A stretch of DNA of 64,000 nt from Euwallacea fornicatus (taxonomy: Eukaryota > Arthropoda > Insecta > Coleoptera > Curculionidae): contig NC_089545.1 in assembly GCF_040115645.1 (NCBI RefSeq), forward strand, positions 5,828,001 to 5,892,000, given 5' to 3'. The translations under genes were made by a program, and so were the position numbers. Position 1 is the first letter of the stretch; every line of letters starts with the position of its first letter. The notes under the pieces are model-generated. The model did not search any database and was not told where the DNA came from. It saw only the letters and a list, made by a program, of their open reading frames with translations. Shown piece by piece: positions 1 through 12,951 of the stretch.

Positions 1-3000
1 TCGTCACTGCCAGTTTGGACGTAGCTCTTACTGAATTAAAAAAATCGATCTTTCGGAAAATCGAACCTCAGTAAGTTTCCGAAATCAAACCCACAGTTTC
101 GGTACCGATTTCCAGCTGAGTTTTTCCCGGAAAAGCTATTGCCACTATCAGTTTCAACAACACGCAGCTGAGCATGCTATTGAATTACGCGTCTCCTTAA
201 GAACTGAGGCCTTAATTAACGTTAGAACGGGCTAATATCTTTCTCAATCTCGAAGCGGAATATTAAGAGAGACATAAAACCGTCGCATTGAAAACGCATT
301 AATTACTTGAACCACCAATAAAAAGAAATTATCTGTTGATAGCATCTGCAGAATGAAGGTGTTAATTACCGCATGTAAATGGAACTGGGAGGGTTTATGA
401 TTATTAATGGGCTTAATTCACCTTGACAGGTTATTGCTTACTATTAGGCCCTCGAGTATTAAAGATGGACAGAAAACCCATTTTCCCTAGCAGAGGACTG
501 ACCAGCGAGGGCCAACAACAAAATATTATAAATCTTGCGTAATGAGTGCTAATTACGCAATTAGGTTAGATTAATTGCGGCACGCTCGAACACTATGCTC
601 TAGTTACTTCGTTAGTGCCGAAGAAGACGCTTTAATGATACAATTTCACAGTTCTGCACTAAAATCTAATTGAGTTCCAGTATGAAGAAATGAACGGTTA
701 CAACCATTTGCCATTAATTGGTTATAACCGTTACGGAACGACAGGGAAAAATTCACAAGTTCGATGGTCCTTCATTGATTTGAGTGTAGCGACCTTCAGC
801 CGAGTCCAGCGACATTTCTGCCCATTTTACAGATGGTAAGTAAAAGTCGCGCTCTGGGCCAAGAGAACGTTGTTCTCGCTGACCTACTCATACTCATAAC
901 GGTTTCTTGATAACGTTGCGATGGAAGATGTAGTTTTATCGCACCCACCTCTGGTCAATACTTAGATGCCACCTTTGCATGTTCTTCCACTGGTGCCATT
1001 TCAACTGTTTACCATTCATCTCATGTTAATGCCAACAACCTCATGTCTGCACTTTCACTTCTCGCAGCTTCGGGGCATGTTTTGAAATCGGCATATTAGG
1101 CGATTTCCGAAAAATCTTCAGTTTTCAAATGCCTTTGCCGTACTCGAGACACGACGTCTTCCTGATGGTGTTGCAGCGATGTTGCAATGATCTAGATTTA
1201 TGTACGTAATCACGGTTTCACTTAAATCAATCGTCAGATGGCTCAAGGAACGCAATGAAAGTAAAACTTATTTATTGCGTATTATGTACAAAATATTGCC
1301 AAGTAGACGTTTTCCCATCGGGCTGCGCATTCTTCCACGTAAAAGAAAATCCATGCGGTAGTTTTTTCTTCAACATTTAAGCTCGCCATGTCTAATGGCC
1401 TGTTACACGATAATGTCCCTATTAGATCTGCACTATGCGGATGCTTAATACCGATTCCTTCCTGTTGATGATGATGAGACGGACCACGGCATATCATTAT
1501 AACAGGAAGAGCGGATCTATTAATAGCTTTTTCGGTCCTACTTGTTGGTCATTACAAGGAGAAATTAGCTCACGGAACAATCTAAATCAATGCTCGGTTA
1601 CTTAATGAAAGTGTGCGACAATAAAAAGCCTGAAGTCAGGTTTTTGCTGCATGGACCAAGAGCTGCTTTCTTTAATGGCCCAAACAACGTAAGTATCATT
1701 TGCGCCTTCAGGTGCGAATATAAGCGTAAGTGAAAGACTATCACTTTTACTTAACGAGGTGACATATTCGAGGCCAATTCGCGTGTATATTTAATGTGCA
1801 GAAATGCGTGATATGATGCGGGATGAGATTGGGTAACGAAGCGCCATTCTGGAGGACAACAACGTCGCTCTGAGAAAGACATGTTTAAGGCACTGCGACA
1901 TATGATAGGCGCGCTAAAAACACTGCTTCGACCATATATTTCACAGATCAATTATCGGCAATTGGACCCACTTCAGGTCCAGTTCTTCTGCGAAAGCCAT
2001 CAAATTTCTCGTAAAATACAGTAATTCACTGCTGAAACGACCGTATGAGCGCCGCGAGCCACAGAAACCAATTTCTGAATGGCTCTCATCAATTATTTTC
2101 AGCATAATTAACTGTCGATTTTAATCATTTTTATCGCGTTTACGTGTGTTTGTTACGGATGTGACTGCGATGTCCTGCAGATGATTTTGTTGTTGACGTA
2201 CTATAATGGAAAAGAGCAAGTTGAAATCGAGAAATTCAGTCGTTGCGCGAGCACGAAAAACGGAGTTTCTGTCCAGGGTGTCCCAGGAACAACGGTTCAA
2301 ATGGGAATTGAGTGTTAAGACAATCTTTTCAGTTTGAACAATATGGCGCTCCTGCGCATCACTGAATATTTGAAAAAGAGACGTTGTATTCAAATGGCCA
2401 CCACGAAGTCCCGTCTTAAGTCCATTAGATTTTTTAAATCATTATTATGGGGTTACCGGGTAATATTCTGAAAGATGTAAATATAATCAGAAATTATAAT
2501 CAAGCCCGGTTCTTCACGTAGAGAAGCTGAGCGTATTAGAATTCGAAAAAATACTGCTCCGGCATTTCACAGGTACCGCTATCCACCAGCATATATTCCT
2601 CCTTACCTGTACGCATAATCTGATATCATCATACCTGAAACAACAAGAAAATGTATAAAAATCGTTAACGAGGACAAACAAATTTTGAAGAGCAACATAG
2701 TTTTTTTTTACCTCAAATAAATATCATTAGACAACATTTACGTTTTTTTTACTCATTTTGGAACTCATCGAATAGGCCATTATCCCTCATAATTAATTAC
2801 TCCTACAAGAAACCCGATCCTCAAGCTTAATGAGCTATAGGGAGTAACGATAAGTAAAGAAACTAATTGATAAAATGATTGATACTCTTCATGCACGGGC
2901 CCCATTGTAAAAACTGATACCTTTGCAATTTTAATGCCTGAAATTACAATATAGCTATAGAAAGCTTTTTATAAGTAAAATCTATGGAAGTTTATTCAGT

Positions 3001-4290
3001 CGCGCTCTACAAAAACATTTCCAGCTTATCCTCCTAACTGATAATAATTAAGCAGCTCATAATTAATCATAATTTCAATTATTTTCTTGTGTCTCAGCCT
3101 TGCAGAACGGTTCATTGCGATTGCGATCCAAAGTATCACGTTTCAAACATACCTCGCTAATTAGAGCAGCTACAATACTAATTTAATAATAAGCGGAGTT
3201 GGGAAATGTTTATAACTATGTATTGCAAATTTGCCCATTGTACAATGATAGCTATTTAAAAGTTAGTGTACCAAATAGCTCAATTATCTATCCCGATTAT
3301 GCCGCGAAATGGCCATATCATGTAGACTACTTCGGCTATTTTCGGTTCATGTATTGGTAAAACTCAAATGCTTGTTTTTTTTATACATTCACAGGGCCGC
3401 TCAGAGGTGGCGCCACTTTGTTTTGTGAATTTTAATTCGTTTTCAACGAATTCGTTCAAGAGTGTCCGATTTTACATTATTGCTGTGTGCCCTAGAGTAA
3501 ACTCTTGTCTCATCTTTAAAGCCACGTGCAACTCGTTTATGTTAACTCTCAACAAGTTTTCTCCCCGTGATCCATCCCCTCCTGAGTCAGTCGTCCTTCC
3601 TTACCAGCCTGGCAATCTCTGTTGACGTCGGAGTCTCCTTAGTCAAGGGGCAAAGGTACATATTGACTTGTCTTTTTCTTTTTATAAACTGTAAAGGCGT
3701 TTCACGTTATGAAAAAATAAAAGACTTCCAGAAAATTCTAGAATTTTCCAGAAATTCAAAAACAACATAAATATATGGACGTGCGTTTTGTTATATTTAT
3801 TTAATTATTCAGTGTATTAAATGTCACTAAATTATACTAGAAGTAAAGGTTTGGTTCTCGGTTTAATTACGTAGATATTCCTTGACGCATTCATTGAAAA
3901 GGCAGATCTGACATTTACCTATACAAGCGCGTTTACAGTTACAACCCAGAGCAAAAAGTAAAATTGCGAAACTGTAGGTGGAATGTATGTTGAAACACAC
4001 CGCATTCCTAATTGCTATATATTGCGGTCCATTGGTACTCATAGTTTGTGTCATTATATTGCGTTGTTAATAACTAACAGTGTTCCTCTCAATCATAAAA
4101 TATAATGAAAAACGCACCTTTCTGAAGCTCAATCATGGGGATTTCGGTAACCATCAAAGATGAGATCTTTGTTTTTTTTTCTTTTTGGCGCAATCTCGAA
4201 TTTTTACATTATCGAGTTCAGCTTTTTTCGCAATCGCTTGAACAATTGTCGATTCCGACAATATAGTGCTCCACCACATAACCAGCTGGT
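1..4290. other. gene-poor stretch, nothing recognised
   Basis: AT-rich DNA with only short open frames (up to about 90 codons) that show no domain, no consistent splice structure and no recognisable protein similarity on either strand. No inverted-repeat element or RNA gene was seen by eye. It may be intergenic or part of a large intron of a gene outside the window. Confidence 0.6.
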
Positions 4291-4296
4291 TGTTTG

Positions 4297-4480
4297 CCTG
4301 AAATATTTCCCGGTAGAATCATTTCAAACAATGGAGACGAACGTTGGCCGGCACGTTCACCACATCTTTTCTTACCAGATTATTTATGGGGAACTATGAA
4401 AGACCTCATTCATAAATCTGTGCCCACCGATATTAATGAGCTGCAGAGAAGGATCCTCGCAGTTTTTAAGTACCAAAATA
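4297..4480 (+). pseudogene. decayed DNA-transposase C-terminal fragment
   Basis: The translated piece has the layout of the catalytic C-terminus of an insect IS630/mariner-type DDE transposase. An FPGR-I-S-NGD stretch is followed by WPARSP, LPDYLWG and a helix starting MKDLIHK. Family members usually have a W-P-RSPDLTPLDFFLWG-like core; here the D-L-T-P part has decayed. The upstream catalytic part is not readable in any frame and I saw no terminal inverted repeats around it, so it is a relic. The element at 30,361 carries a better-preserved piece of the same region. Confidence 0.6.
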
Positions 4481-4572
4481 AGGAGGGACGTTTTGAGGTT
4501 AATGAAGAATTTGAGAAGGGCACTGAGCTGCGCTTGCAAGCGGATGGCGAACCCTTCGAGCGCCTCCTGTAA

Positions 4573-7500
4573 TTTTCTTCGTTCATTTATTTCCAATTTT
4601 TTTACTTCCCAGACACTCCTTGAACGACGACCTTGCTCCAGCCCCATCAGAATCTCAGATATATTCAAATGTTTAAAAACTGTCGCAATATCTCATTTGT
4701 GGGCTTAAAGAAACCATTGACAAGAAAAGGAGGTGCGAAACAAACAATACGAAACCGAGTACTTGTAATTGTTACAAATACCGCAGTTTGTAGGCCGCGT
4801 ATCGCAATATCACAATTTTTGCCTACTGAGAACTTGTTGTGCTTAAACTTTGCATTTAAATTCAATGTCGTAGCAAGTGGGCACCCGATCTGGGTTCTAC
4901 TGAGTGCGTTATTTTCTTATTAATAAATCGGCTGTGAAATTGTTTTTAATGCTCAGTTCATTGTAGGCAAATAAGGCCGTATTATACGGGTTTTATATAG
5001 CTACAAAATAACCGTTTTCAGGAGTTTTTCTGTTCAAGGGCCCTGATAAATAATGCAAATATGCAAAAGTCTCCTTATTGTGATGCAAAATCCGTTTCTG
5101 ACAATGTTACGCAAGTCGACTGAAAGTTTATTGGCCGGCTGAATTCTTAAGCAAATTGTCTGCCGTTTGTTACATGTTATAAACAGTTCCGAGAGAAAAT
5201 CCGCATTACTCAACTGTTAATTTAAGTGAATATTAAAAAACTTCTGGCTATTGTCCAACTTCAGGCTATTAGTGCCTAACGAAAGTTGCCGGACTATAAT
5301 TAATTCCAATAAAGGCCAATTAAAAAAGTTTCTCTATTTCGCCTCTTCCCGACACAAGCCAATAAAACTTTCTTAAGTGCAACTTATATGGCGGCCAAAG
5401 TCGGGAATACTGAAGAGTTCGGTTTATTTTCGCGCTCAGAAATCCGAGAGCCGGCATTCTCAACAAGACTGCAACATTATTGCCTATTCGTGGTCACGTT
5501 TACTGGTACATGAAACAGCAAGTATGTCTTGTAACTTTCACTAATAACTCACCATCACGGCCTTTGAAGGTGGGCTTGAAAGATTTATTGTATAATGTTA
5601 AGCTTGTAATTGTTGTTTTTCGAGACGTCCAGAAATTATCTTATTCTCTTCTAATTTAATCTGGAGATGGTCGGCTTTTGCATGTTGATTAAGATGCGAC
5701 GAAATCACCCTTTTATCTGAGATTTCGGCATCTAAATTAAAGAAAGTTGGACGGATTATTCCTTATAATAGCGCGTACCCTTGTAAATCGCAGATTAAGG
5801 GATATAGAACGAGGTATCCTCGGGAAGCATAAACTGGCTTAAGCTGGGCCTAAATTGTATTTACTGCGAATTTAAGGCGTAGCACGAGCCAAAGGGAGAT
5901 GGCGAAGCTTTATTAAAAGATCTTCGTGAGAGTGGGGCTCAGGGTTGTGGTAAGGAGCACTGAAAAAAAATTGTTTCAAAGAAGCCGTATGATTTTATTC
6001 ACATGAGCAAGGCACTTATTCGCCAGAGAGACAGAAAGAAGTGCTAAATCAGGCATGTATCAATATAGCCATTAAAGAACTTGCCCTTGGGTATGCTGAT
6101 ACGTGCCTGATCTAGGCAAATCATGGAGCTTCTCTTGTCTTTGAAGCTCAAATTACTTCGGACTTACATTTAAATATAAAGAAAACCTCGTGAATCTAAC
6201 CTTAAAATTTTGTGCGAGAACGCGTAACAATCAAAGCGATAAGTTCTAAGGTGCCTCAAGGGCTGCGCCGCCAGTGCGCGAAAACAAATTTGAACCGAGT
6301 GTATCGCCCAAGAGGACAATCCATCAGGGGATGATTTTGTTTTAATCCGATTTTATGCTCTTTTTACTTTGTTTTCAGAGTTAATGACTTTTGCAGCACC
6401 ACATTAAATGAAATAATTGCGTCACTTATCGCATCTTGCATACGCCATTTATAGAAATTCACCATCGAACACGCCTTAATAGCTGTAGTTGCATTAGTAC
6501 AGGCTTTCAGGTGTTTAAGACTTTTACTTTATCGTCATGCAATGACCATTGGATGTACACCACAATAAGGAATCATTCGAAGAATTTCTAACCTCAATTC
6601 TATTATAAAAGCACGACCGTATAAACACGTTCCTTGTCCATGTAACGTCGAGTCCGTATCTATGAAGTAGTGCACATTATCGCATACCTACAAGACAACG
6701 TACTTCGGCTTTATGTCAAGGCAATGCAATATCACACTCTGGCAAATAGCAAATTAGCCTGACCAAGGATACTCGCTGGGTCAAGAACCACTTCTTCGCT
6801 TGCAGGAAAAACGTAAATTAGGCTCAGATTAAAGCGCAGAAAGGCTCACGTGATAACTAAAGTTTTCCCTGCTAGCAATAATTCGCTTTAATAGTGGCAT
6901 ATATCACCCTTTGCCGCACGCCTCGCCCGAATCCCCCCAGCCGAAGACAATAAATCAGGCCTGGAAATTTGACGCTTTAAGTGGCTCATGAACCTTTTTT
7001 CTCTTTTCGGAAATTTGTCAGGATCCAGGCAAATTGGCATCCGCCATGAATTATTTCAATGGGATTAAATTATATGCAAAAGGAACTCCTCATGGTCGAT
7101 AATTATTTGTGTAAGGTGTAGGCCTTCAATTATTTATTATTGTTCTTCTTATTTCGAGTTGAATTCTTATCTGAATGTCGGACAAATAGCAAAGACTTCG
7201 TCCCAAAATGGCCGTGTAGAAAGGCTTAGAAGTGAATTTTCTGACCAAAATAATGCAACTTTACAGGGATAAACAGTCTACAATGATTTATTTTAATGTT
7301 ATTGTTTGCACGTTTGTTCAATGAATTTTCAAAGTGACTCGGACGTGCCTCAGTGATGCTTATTTTAGCCATGATGCCACTAGAAGCGCCTTGCACAGCA
7401 CTTTTAGCTGTTATTTCTTTATATTTTCTCATGATGTTGATAAGGTATTTACAGAGTGCTATTAATGAATTCATTTAGGTGGTCACGCGCCTAAAACCTA

Positions 7501-10500
7501 AGCCTAAAATTCGTCTTTTTAAGCTATTTTTTTAGCATTTTTATTTTGTTATTATCGGCTTTAAAATTTTGTAAGAGTCATATTACTGTCTTTTGCGTAG
7601 CATCCTGAGTTTCCTACCAAATTTTCCTCTCAAATGTCAGATTCAATTGTGCATTAGTTTGTACGCAACGTATATTGATAACACGAATTAGATAATTATT
7701 ATCAAAATGATTAACAGAAATTCACCGCACGATAGCGATGCTTTTCGCCAAGAAGGCGTTGGAGACAAAACAATAACGCTTGGGTTGTCAGCAGTGATGG
7801 CGTCTCCGAGTTTTCTCCCGCGTCGCTCTCGAAAAATACCAAATTTCCAAGGAAAATGTAACAAAAATTCGGATAATTTTGTACAAGTTTGAAAGATAAT
7901 TTCATAGAATCGTACAAGATTGTGGCCACTTAAAAACACGTAAAAACCGCATTTTCTAAATTTAATTCGGTTTAACATTACTGTGGATAACGTGTCGTTT
8001 TCGTTCGGGTCCCCAACTCGCACGACAATTAAGCAGCAAATCCGAATAGAACTCGGATAGAATTAAAGTAAAAGTTTTTGTTTTAATCCAGAAAATGTCA
8101 GTGACGGACGTCTGATAGGGCAGTTCAGTACTCTGGAGATCGCTGCCAAATATCAATTATTTATTAAACTTTAATGTCATGTCGATTTTTTTGTTAACAT
8201 TTTCAATGCTTTTTTTGTCCCTTGGAAATAATATCTCACATACCAGTAGGGATGGAATTCCCCACCATTTTCAGTAAAAACTGCTTAGGAATAATATTTA
8301 CCATGCACTAAGAACTCGTACAAAAGTTTTTGTGAAAGAGTAGACGAACGAAAATACACATATTTAAATTCCTCTTTTAATTTGCTGAGGAATGACAATT
8401 TTCTTGGTGACGAGTAATGTAGTTATTCCAAAAGGTCAATTTGAGGAATGGACTTCAAATTGATGTTCGATCTTTATACCTCGTTAAAATTGTGTATGTT
8501 TAAATGCATTTGCTGTATGGACTGCTTTCAGTGGTATTCGTTAGTTTTAGTGTCTTTAGGTGTGCCTGAGGTTGACTTCTTGTTCAATCATCGGGAACAA
8601 ACTTACTGCACCGGAGGCCGCACATCGATGTCTAATATGAAAGAATCTCCATGTCATCCGTTAATTTCAACAATCGAATCCAGAAACTTACAAGGCCATA
8701 CAAGAAAGAAATTTGACAAACTTTTGAGATATTCATTAAAATGTACTGTCTCGAATCTTGGTTTATTTCAACGCTACGCGTCTCGATAAACAACGTAGTC
8801 TCTCGACAGTAACGAACTAATATTCCATTGCGATTTTCCAGATTATACACTCTTGATAATGTCAGCATAGTCCCATATGAATGTTCTCCTTCTTAATGAT
8901 GTTCATGTCTATGAATACTCCTTCATGAGCATACGAATACAACGTAAATCTAGAGGAATATTACACGTTAAGGTCACTTGTCGAGCCCGATTGATTCATT
9001 CACCTATACGATCATTTTCAAACAGCTATAATTATGTTATATAGCACATACGAGGCAAAACCATGCACAATAGCCGTGGCGCAATATCTCAGTGGAAATT
9101 GCCAAAAAAATATTTCTCGTTTAATAGTTAATAATAATAATCCATTGTGTTGGCCACGTCGATTGCCTGATTGGAGTCTGATTGATAATGATCATTTAAT
9201 TGTTAGCTAAGGCCAAGACCTACCTGTCTGACGTCACTCTTGACACGTTAGCCCGAAATCCACTTTGAAACTCGAAGCCGTAAAAATCCACAAAGTTCAA
9301 AAAACTTTCCGGTATTCGCGTGTTTTTCTCGTATCGAAAAGAGCGCAACAGAGGGTCCGGTCCGTTCGTGTCTTCTGCGTCGGCAAAGCAGAAATGTCGA
9401 GCGGCTCCGGGTTCGACTCCGGTTCACTTTCTAATTCCGCGCGAATTTAGCGCGCGCACTGTCAGATCAACGCGTCTTTCTTGGCAGAGAAGGTGTACGG
9501 GTTTGGTATGAAACCGTCCACCTCCCGTTCTTATCAAGGAGGTTTCGAAGGAGTGGTGACTAAGAAGCAAAGGGAGTCGCCTGCTGCCCCTTTAACAATT
9601 CTATTAAAATCGCTCCCAAAGTACACATAAGCACAGTGACCTAATATCGGACTTCCGACGATAAGTCGACTGGAGAAACGGCCCTAGGGACGAATTACTG
9701 AGATGAGAATCAGGCGAAGTAGATGTACGCCTTTCCATTTTTCACCGTTCTTTGGGAGGTCTCGCCCGGATTAACGTTTCGGGTCCCCGGAGAGAGGCAT
9801 CGATAATGTTAAAGGGCCGCAGCCATGCAGAAGCCTTAAAGGCAATTATGGGCGTGGAACAAAGGTCGGCCGACGTGTGACCAATGACCAAACGAACAGG
9901 CATTTCTTAAGTGTCAAAAGCATAATTCATGAGTCTAAAATCGAACTAAGCTTCCCTTTGTAACGTAGTAAACGACGCAATAATTTAAATGGGAATAATT
10001 ACGCGAGTTGAACAAAGATCAAATGATCTGAGATTAATAAGTCGGAAAATGATAATGATAGCGCTCATGATAATTGAGTCTGGAGGTCGAACAGACAGAG
10101 AACTACGTCGAGATTGCAGATGAATTAGATAAGGACGCAGCACAATGTGGTTGTGGTGTAGTTTTTGTGACAGTAACTACAACGATGTCACGTGTGATCC
10201 AAAATTAGCAGTGACATGTAAGCAATTGTCGCTGATGGTTTTAGCGTAACTGTCACAGCTATGCCAAGCCAGAAGAGTAAAGTAGTCCTATCATACTGTG
10301 ACGTGTATAAATGACGTTACTGTCATTTTGATGAGCGTCCGGGGTATCTAATGAGTTTTGCTAGTTTAGGTGAGCAGGCTTAGCGGTGTTCGCGAGAAAA
10401 CTAAGTGCTTTCACGGATGTATAGCAGCTCATATAATTTCCAAAACTAATAAAGACGGAACGGGTATTGATATTGCGGCATCCAATCGCGGAAAAACCGA

Positions 10501-11268
10501 TTCGGAACATAAGCGAAAAAGCGAATCCAATATCTGCCTTCGTTATCCCAGACCGCAGAATGTAATTTCTGTTTTGCGACAACCTTTACCGGGTTTTTTG
10601 GCGCACCCGAAATGCTCGAGTGGTTTGTTTAAGTTCAACGGTGACAGCTCGGGCACTACAAAAAGAAGTCCATGTTTGTGTTTTCTTTCCTCATGTGGAA
10701 ATTTGAGTACTATTAGTGCTAGATGTACCTGTCATGGATTGAAAGGGCAGAAAAATTCTTTGACCGAACCACTGCTATACCATGGATATGCAGTGTCGTG
10801 GAAAAATATTGCACCAACACGATTTTGCAACAATTTTCTGACGATTTGGTGAATGCGACTTGCATAGTTGGAAAACAATTTCGGCGCCTCTGGAAATCGG
10901 TGTCAGGAAAGCGGAAAAAAGTCCCTCAGCAACTATTTCTTAAAGATATCATGAATGAGACATTTAATAAAACTAATTAATTATTATTGTTGTTGTACAG
11001 AGGTGTTGGACCATCTTTAGGCGGCCTTCTGATGTTAAATCTACGTTCCATTGTCCACTAAAATTAAGCCCTACTATTTGACAGCGCTGCTATTGATTTT
11101 AGCTTATCGTTTACAACCGATACATTAATTAAATATTAATCCTACATCCGTTGTAAATTTGCATTAGGAACGCCCACAAATTACACAATACCGAAATACA
11201 CTTTACATTTTATAACTGTGTTATTTTCGTCAAGAAAATCTCAAACGAGATAGTTCTGCAGTGAACTA
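4573..11268. other. gene-poor stretch, nothing firm
   Basis: No gene, RNA or clear mobile element recognised. Open frames here, including a 160-codon one at 10,370-10,852, lack domain-like composition and splice support. A weak cluster of repeated GTGACAGTAAC-like words lies at 10,165-10,330 and is listed separately. Confidence 0.55.
10165..10330. repeat. cluster of GTNACTGTCA / TGACAGTAAC words, possible decayed MITE
   Basis: A TGACAGTAAC word near 10,170 recurs inverted as GTAACTGTCA near 10,246 and GTTACTGTCA near 10,315, with GTCACGTG-like and GTGACGTG-like words beside the outer copies. The outer pair could be the eroded arms of a short inverted-repeat element. The arms align only in pieces and no target duplication is clear, so this is a weak call. 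Confidence 0.3.
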
Positions 11269-11492
11269 CAGTGACGCGCATTAATATTCGGACACTATGG
11301 TATTTTTGGAAATATTAGGTTTTTTGCTAAGTTATTCTTAACTAACATTATTTATTGCGTAATCTTTGGTTACAACAAAGTTTCTAGTATATATAAATAC
11401 ATTTTTGATCTTTTGAATTTAATTATATACAAAGATACTATCGAACAAAGAAAACAAGGCATAATTTTACTAGCGCAAAAATATTCGGACAC
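11269..11492 (+). repeat. left terminal inverted repeat with two internal direct repeats
   Basis: The arm holds two copies of a 20-bp word, an outer one at 11,276-11,295 and an inner one at 11,473-11,492, differing at about two positions. Both contain AATATTCGGACAC. This is the IR/DR layout known for some Tc1-family elements, where each arm carries two transposase binding sites. Confidence 0.85.
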
Positions 11493-11536
11493 ATACCAGG
11501 AACATAATATTTGTAAACAAAATTTATATAAACAAA

Positions 11537-12613
11537 TTAATACTTCGTAGGATTGCCTTTATGTTGTATAACTTGTTGTAGCCGTTTCGGCATGTTTTCA
11601 ATTATTTTTTCAATGTAATCTTCAGGTATGCATTGCCATTCTTGAACTAATCGTTGTTTTAACTCGTTTTTGGAGTTGATTGGCTTATTATGGACTTTAC
11701 GGACTAAAAATTCCCATAGATTTTCTATGGGGTTAAGATCAGGTGATCGTGCAGGAGGGTTTAATACTTTATGGCAATTATATAATAAATAATCTTGGAC
11801 TAAACGCGACTTGTGTTCTGGATCGTTATCCTGGTAAAATTTAAAATTGTAGCATGTACCTAATTTTTCAGCACTTTTTAGTAAATTTCGTTTTAAAAGA
11901 TCCGAGTACATAACTTTATTTAAATTTCCTTCAATAAATACGAATTCGCCTACTCCTGCAGCTGCGATGCAGCCCCAAACCATTATGCTCCCTCCGCCGT
12001 ATTTCACGGTAGGCCGGAGGTTATTCATTTTTAGCTCTTCATTCTTTTTTCGTCATACCATTTTACGACCATCGGATCCAAAAATATTGAATTTTTATAT
12101 AAGCAAATATAGCGCTTTCCCTGTATGTTTTCTCTTTCACAACGAATTCATGAGCAAAGGCGAGACGTCTCTTGCGATTGACTTCCCATACGTATGGGGC
12201 TTTTTTCGGGCTGCTCTTCCGTTGTGCCCGTCTTCTTTTAATAATCGCCGAACTGTGTCGGGATGTGCTTTATTGCCACTGTATTCTAGTTAATCAGCTG
12301 TTAATTTAGGAGCACTCAGTCCAGGGTTTATTTTAATTCGTTTAATAATTTTTCGCTTCTCACACTCATCAATAGGTTTCGGGCGTCCCTTTTGCGGAAT
12401 TGATTCAATTCGATTTTCTCGAACAAATCTTCTAATCATATCACCAACTGTACTTTTACTTATACTTAAAAAATTACCGATTTCTCGATACGATCTGTCC
12501 TTAGCGTGATGAAAAATAATCAATTGTCCTATGTCAAAAGAAATATTTTTGCTTTTTCGCTTCGTAATGTGGGTTTTAGTAAGTAATAAGTTCGCCTTCA
12601 AACCCCCTTGCAC
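11537..12613 (-). pseudogene. Tc1-like transposase, frame-broken
   Basis: The 5' part (12,613-12,290) encodes a helix-turn-helix region with a KSTVGDMIRRF recognition helix and a QKGRPKP hinge, then runs into a stop after LSAPKLTAD. The middle (about 12,290-12,030) is readable only by changing frame, with EYSG, HPDTVRRLLK, ARKKPHTYGK and KFNIFGSDGR pieces interrupted by stops. The 3' part (12,028-11,537) is open and holds GGGSIMVWGC, the second catalytic Asp in FYQDNDPEH, and the catalytic Glu in PDLNPIENLWE. The first catalytic Asp normally precedes the KFNIFGS piece and falls in the damaged part. The protein is therefore dead although its C-terminus is well kept. Confidence 0.9.
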
Positions 12614-12727
12614 ACAACTAACAAGAAAATTGAGTCTGAGGCATCTCTAATCTTTTACGATCATAAAAATCTCTGTATGCAATGTTTTTTTATTATTTTT
12701 TACGTGCGCTGCATCGCACCGCATTCC

Positions 12728-12951
12728 GTGTCCGAATATTTTTGCGCTAGTAAAATTATGCCTTGTTTTCTTTGTTCGACAGTATCTTTGTATATAATTA
12801 AATTTAAAAGATCAAAAATGTATTTATATACACTAGAAACATTGTTGTAACCAAAGATTATGCAATAAATAATGTTAGTTAAGAATAAGTTAGCAAAAAA
12901 CCTAATACTTCCAAAAATACCGTAGTGTCCCAATATTAATGCGAGTCACTG
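12728..12951 (-). repeat. right terminal inverted repeat with two internal direct repeats
   Basis: Mirror image of the left arm. The inner direct repeat is at 12,728-12,747 and the outer one at 12,925-12,944. The outer copy reads GGGACAC in place of CGGACAC, one of the few differences between the arms. Confidence 0.85.

Larger units (their letters stand above)
11269..12951 (-). mobile_element. Tc1-like (DD34E-type) DNA transposon with IR/DR ends, full length but inactive
   Basis: A 1,683-bp element is bounded by about 224-bp inverted repeats (11,269-11,492 and 12,728-12,951) that both begin CAGTGACKCGC. It is flanked by TA on both sides, the usual Tc1/mariner target duplication. Between the arms lies a minus-strand transposase with a Tc1-type N-terminal HTH region and a C-terminal DDE region. 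The reading frame is broken in the middle, so it cannot encode an intact enzyme. Both ends survive, so cross-mobilisation by a related transposase is conceivable but unproven. Confidence 0.93.

Noticed and set aside
2121..2393. 90-codon minus-strand frame resembling transposon coding sequence at first glance
   Set aside because: No recognisable transposase or polymerase motif and no flanking repeats.
9370..9435. tRNA-like stretch with GGGTTCGACTCC and a TTCTGC/GCAGAA hairpin
   Set aside because: No acceptor stem, no D arm and the T stem does not pair as five base pairs.
10370..10852. 160-codon plus-strand open frame, the longest in the left part
   Set aside because: No domain, no splice support, biased composition and overlap with another frame at 10,723-10,980; it looks like chance opening.
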